Shown: one piece after another, positions 13,779 to 15,489 of the stretch | Layout of the letters: every line of letters begins with the position of its first letter | Numbering within the stretch: the stretch's first letter is position 1 | NCBI GenBank assembly: GCA_038246345.1 | Contig: JBBRWA010000127.1 | Span: 1 to 15,489 of the forward strand | Origin: M3007 sp038246345 | GTDB lineage: Bacteria > Bacteroidota > Bacteroidia > Chitinophagales > Saprospiraceae | DNA length: 15,489 nt | Direction: 5' to 3' | Notes under the pieces: generated by a model | Databases searched by the model: none | Told to the model about the DNA's origin: nothing | Seen by the model: only the letters and a program-made list of their open reading frames with translations | Translations under genes and position numbers: made by a program

Positions 13779-14315
13779 TTAGTTGCGGCTGGGGAAAATG
13801 CCGAAAAGACAAATAACGAAGTTGATCCCTAGATAAGGCATCTTTTTGTCAAATGGTTGCGATCCGCCAGCAGCAGCCACCGTTGCGCTGACACCGCCAA
13901 ATTTACCATTGGCGGCGGCTGGTGCCCCGTAAAGATTGCCGGGCGCAGCCGTAACTACTTTTGCCGCAGGGTTGTTGGAATTGCCAGAGCCGGAGTTGGT
14001 ACCAACCGTTGCCGTGGCAGTGTGGGTATGTGCAGGTAAGTTGTTGGATGTCAGGGTAATCTCGTTGGTGCCGCCGGATTGAGCCAAAACAATATTGCTC
14101 AATCCAGGTCCGCTCCCGGCGCCCACCGGAATCCTTCCCCGGAAATCGGGCAGGCCGAAAGTTGTTTGGCCATCACCGCCGTAGGTAGTGCCGATTAACG
14201 CAAAAAGCGCATCATATTCGGCAATGGCAAGCAATTGCCCATGGCAAAAAGCCCAATTGACCGGGGCGAAAGTGCAACCCATCATGCAAACCTGAGCCAT
14301 AAAAAAACCTTCCAT
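13779..14315 (-). CDS. Phage tail collar-domain protein, paralogue 6, first gene of the run
   Basis: A 178-residue collar protein. Its N-terminus is the most diverged (MEGFFMAQVCMMGCTFAPVN, Cys-rich); ATG 14315 is chosen because MEG aligns with the paralogues. Seen: WAFCHGQLLAIAEYDALFAL, GTTYGGDGQTTFGLPDFRG, IPVGAGSGPG, the H-x-H motif in LPAHTHTA, an Asn/Ser/Gly-rich centre (GTNSGSGNSNNPAAK) and the end FVICLFGIFPSRN. A -7 element matching TAnnTTTG exactly lies 7 bases upstream, so transcription of the right-hand group and the enzyme cassette probably begins here with almost no leader. The gene is divergent from the secreted SprB-repeat gene. Confidence 0.87.
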   Translation of the reverse strand: MEGFFMAQVCMMGCTFAPVNWAFCHGQLLAIAEYDALFALIGTTYGGDGQTTFGLPDFRGRIPVGAGSGPGLSNIVLAQSGGTNEITLTSNNLPAHTHTATATVGTNSGSGNSNNPAAKVVTAAPGNLYGAPAAANGKFGGVSATVAAAGGSQPFDKKMPYLGINFVICLFGIFPSRN

Positions 14316-14322
14316 AAGCGTA

Positions 14323-14330
14323 CAAATTTA
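14323..14330 (-). promoter_or_regulatory. -7 promoter element of the collar/enzyme transcription unit
   Basis: On the minus strand this reads TAAATTTG, an exact TAnnTTTG match, ending 7 bases before the ATG at 14315. The upstream -33 position has no clear TTG. The spacing implies a near-leaderless mRNA, as for the RNase H gene. Confidence 0.48.
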
Positions 14331-14443
14331 ATTTTAATACAATAATAGTATTGAGAAACGGAAATTTTCTCACAAAAACCTCGCAATTGTACGGAACTTT
14401 TTAATATTAATGTGTGGAATTTTTTTTTTGAAAAATTTGGAAC

Positions 14444-14451
14444 CATCTTTG
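14444..14451 (+). promoter_or_regulatory. Possible -7 element for the SprB-repeat gene
   Basis: CATCTTTG has one mismatch to TAnnTTTG and follows a T-rich stretch. A TTTG at 14427-14430 is only 13 bases upstream, shorter than the preferred 19. The predicted leader to the ATG at 14614 would be about 155 bases. Confidence 0.3.
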
Positions 14452-14613
14452 CACTGTTTTTGTGTTTAAAGTTGTTTAATCCCTTCTCATGAAAAGATGG
14501 CCTGCCATTTGGCGCTTTCAGCGCTGCTTCTGATTCCATTTTTTCTACAGTTTTGAGTGATTTGCTGCAAAGCAATTGACTCTTGTTTTTATTTTAACAT
14601 CAATGGAATTCAA

Positions 14614-15489
14614 ATGATCAAAAATCTACTGCTCGCCGTATTTTCTTTTTTGGCGATTACTGCCAATGCCCAGTATTCGGAAACGTTTTCCACGCCTACC
14701 AAAGGGTACCAGATTAATTTTATAGACGACTTCACCGGTGTAAACTGGACGCTGGGCCCTTGGCTCACGGGAGGCGGTGAACGTGATGCTGCGGATTATT
14801 TCAACACCACTGCTGGCGGTGTACTTGAATCAATCGACCTTGACCAAGAGGTATGCTGGGAAAGCCCTTTGATGAATATCAGTGCAGCGGGCGTGGTCAC
14901 GCTTTCGGTTGACTTAACCTGGGCGGGTTTTGATACCGATATTGCCGCGAATAACTGCTCAGGCGACTACATAAGAGTCCTGTACAGCATCAATGGTGGC
15001 GCGTACACGATGATCCCTAACCAATTTGGTGGCAATGCCTGTGCAACCGTGGCTTACCCTTTTGGAGCGGCCGGCGCGCCATTCACCAGTGGCGGCATGG
15101 TAACCCAGGGTGGGATTTCAGGAACCAACCTCAGAATAAGGGTTTGTGTGTTCACCAACGCCAACGCAGAGGTTGTGACCATTGACAACGTTTCAGTTCC
15201 GCAAGCTGGGGTTACACTTAACTGCAACCAGCCTGTGCTGACAAAAACGCAAAAGAACATCGTGTGCAACGGTGCCAATTCTGGTTCCATTGACCTGAGT
15301 GTCAGCGGCGGATCTGGCGGCGGCTACACCTATATATGGACGACTGGTGCCACAACCCAGGACATCGCTGGTCTGGCTGTTGGTACCTATACGGTGACCG
15401 TAACGGATGGTGCCTCCTGCACGCAATCTACCACGGCTACCATTATTAGTTCCCCTATTGTCCAAAGCGGGGTCACTTTTCCGGCCTCC
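14614..15489 (+). CDS. Secreted SprB-repeat protein, N-terminal part (3' end outside window)
   Basis: The frame is open from ATG 14614 to the window end, 292 codons without stop. Residues 1-19 are a signal peptide (MIKNLLLAVFSFLAITANA, probable cut before QYSETF). Residues about 25-195 are a beta-sandwich-like region with paired Cys, containing FTGVNWTLGPWLTGGGE and DYIRVLYSINGGAYTMIP. From about 210 to 270 one SprB-type repeat is clear: NGANSGSIDLSVSGGSGGGY, then YIWTTGATTQDIAGLAVGTY and VTDGASC. Such repeats are named after the gliding adhesin SprB and occur in long cell-surface or secreted proteins of this phylum, usually exported by the type IX secretion system. The C-terminal sorting domain would lie beyond the window and cannot be checked. 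It is divergent from the collar run. Confidence 0.85.
   Translation, partial: MIKNLLLAVFSFLAITANAQYSETFSTPTKGYQINFIDDFTGVNWTLGPWLTGGGERDAADYFNTTAGGVLESIDLDQEVCWESPLMNISAAGVVTLSVDLTWAGFDTDIAANNCSGDYIRVLYSINGGAYTMIPNQFGGNACATVAYPFGAAGAPFTSGGMVTQGGISGTNLRIRVCVFTNANAEVVTIDNVSVPQAGVTLNCNQPVLTKTQKNIVCNGANSGSIDLSVSGGSGGGYTYIWTTGATTQDIAGLAVGTYTVTVTDGASCTQSTTATIISSPIVQSGVTFPAS

Noticed and set aside
7196..14315. Prophage or phage tail operon
   Set aside because: Only collar-domain proteins are present, all without capsid, sheath, baseplate, terminase, lysis or integrase genes; flanks are chromosomal genes.
7196..14315. Diversity-generating retroelement acting on the collar genes
   Set aside because: No reverse transcriptase, template repeat or C-terminal variable region is seen; the C-termini are the most conserved part.
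14489..14533. 14-residue open frame in the leader of the SprB-repeat gene (MKRWPAIWRFQRCF)
   Set aside because: It has no ribosome-binding site and no conserved context; the length is easily reached by chance.

Overview
The window reads as chromosomal DNA of a member of the Bacteroidota, probably a Saprospiria-like lineage. The evidence is a secreted protein with an SprB-type repeat at the right edge, several -7 elements of the TAnnTTTG form typical of this phylum, few Shine-Dalgarno sites, the futalosine menaquinone gene mqnD, and the viroplasmin-RNase H architecture. The lineage below phylum is a guess. No tRNA, rRNA, CRISPR array or intact transposase gene was seen.

Left part (1-5000) is housekeeping. 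It holds the 3' end of recJ, convergent mqnD, a small lipoprotein, an LpxH-like metallophosphoesterase preceded by a structured, terminator-like RNA segment, and a two-domain ribonuclease H insulated by two tandem terminators. A roughly 700-base gene-poor stretch follows, with a large inverted repeat, a frameshifted coding remnant and a strong terminator.

Middle (5048-7183): a well-formed promoter drives a leucine-rich-repeat protein gene tightly coupled to a PiuC/YbiX-type 2-oxoglutarate dioxygenase. Next come inverted arrays of a 7-bp repeat (6 and 16 copies) around a hairpin. The larger array ends exactly at the start codon of a small HEAGH-motif protein.

Right part (7196-14315) is entirely on the minus strand and is the unusual region. 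Six intact paralogous phage-tail-collar (microcystin-dependent-protein-like) genes of 176-178 codons stand in two groups of three. Between the groups is a three-gene enzyme cassette: a stand-alone Gfo/Idh/MocA-type Rossmann domain with a Tat-like leader, a PRMT-like methyltransferase, and a fusion of an Asp/Asn beta-hydroxylase-like domain with a sulfotransferase. The spacing of 6-61 bases suggests that the right-hand three collar genes and the cassette are one transcription unit. A 164-bp MITE-like element lies between the cassette and the left-hand collar genes. There are no capsid, terminase, sheath or integrase genes, so this is not a recognisable prophage. My inference, not proven, is that the cassette chemically modifies the collar proteins or a surface partner. 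The window ends in a divergent, truncated gene for a secreted SprB-repeat protein.
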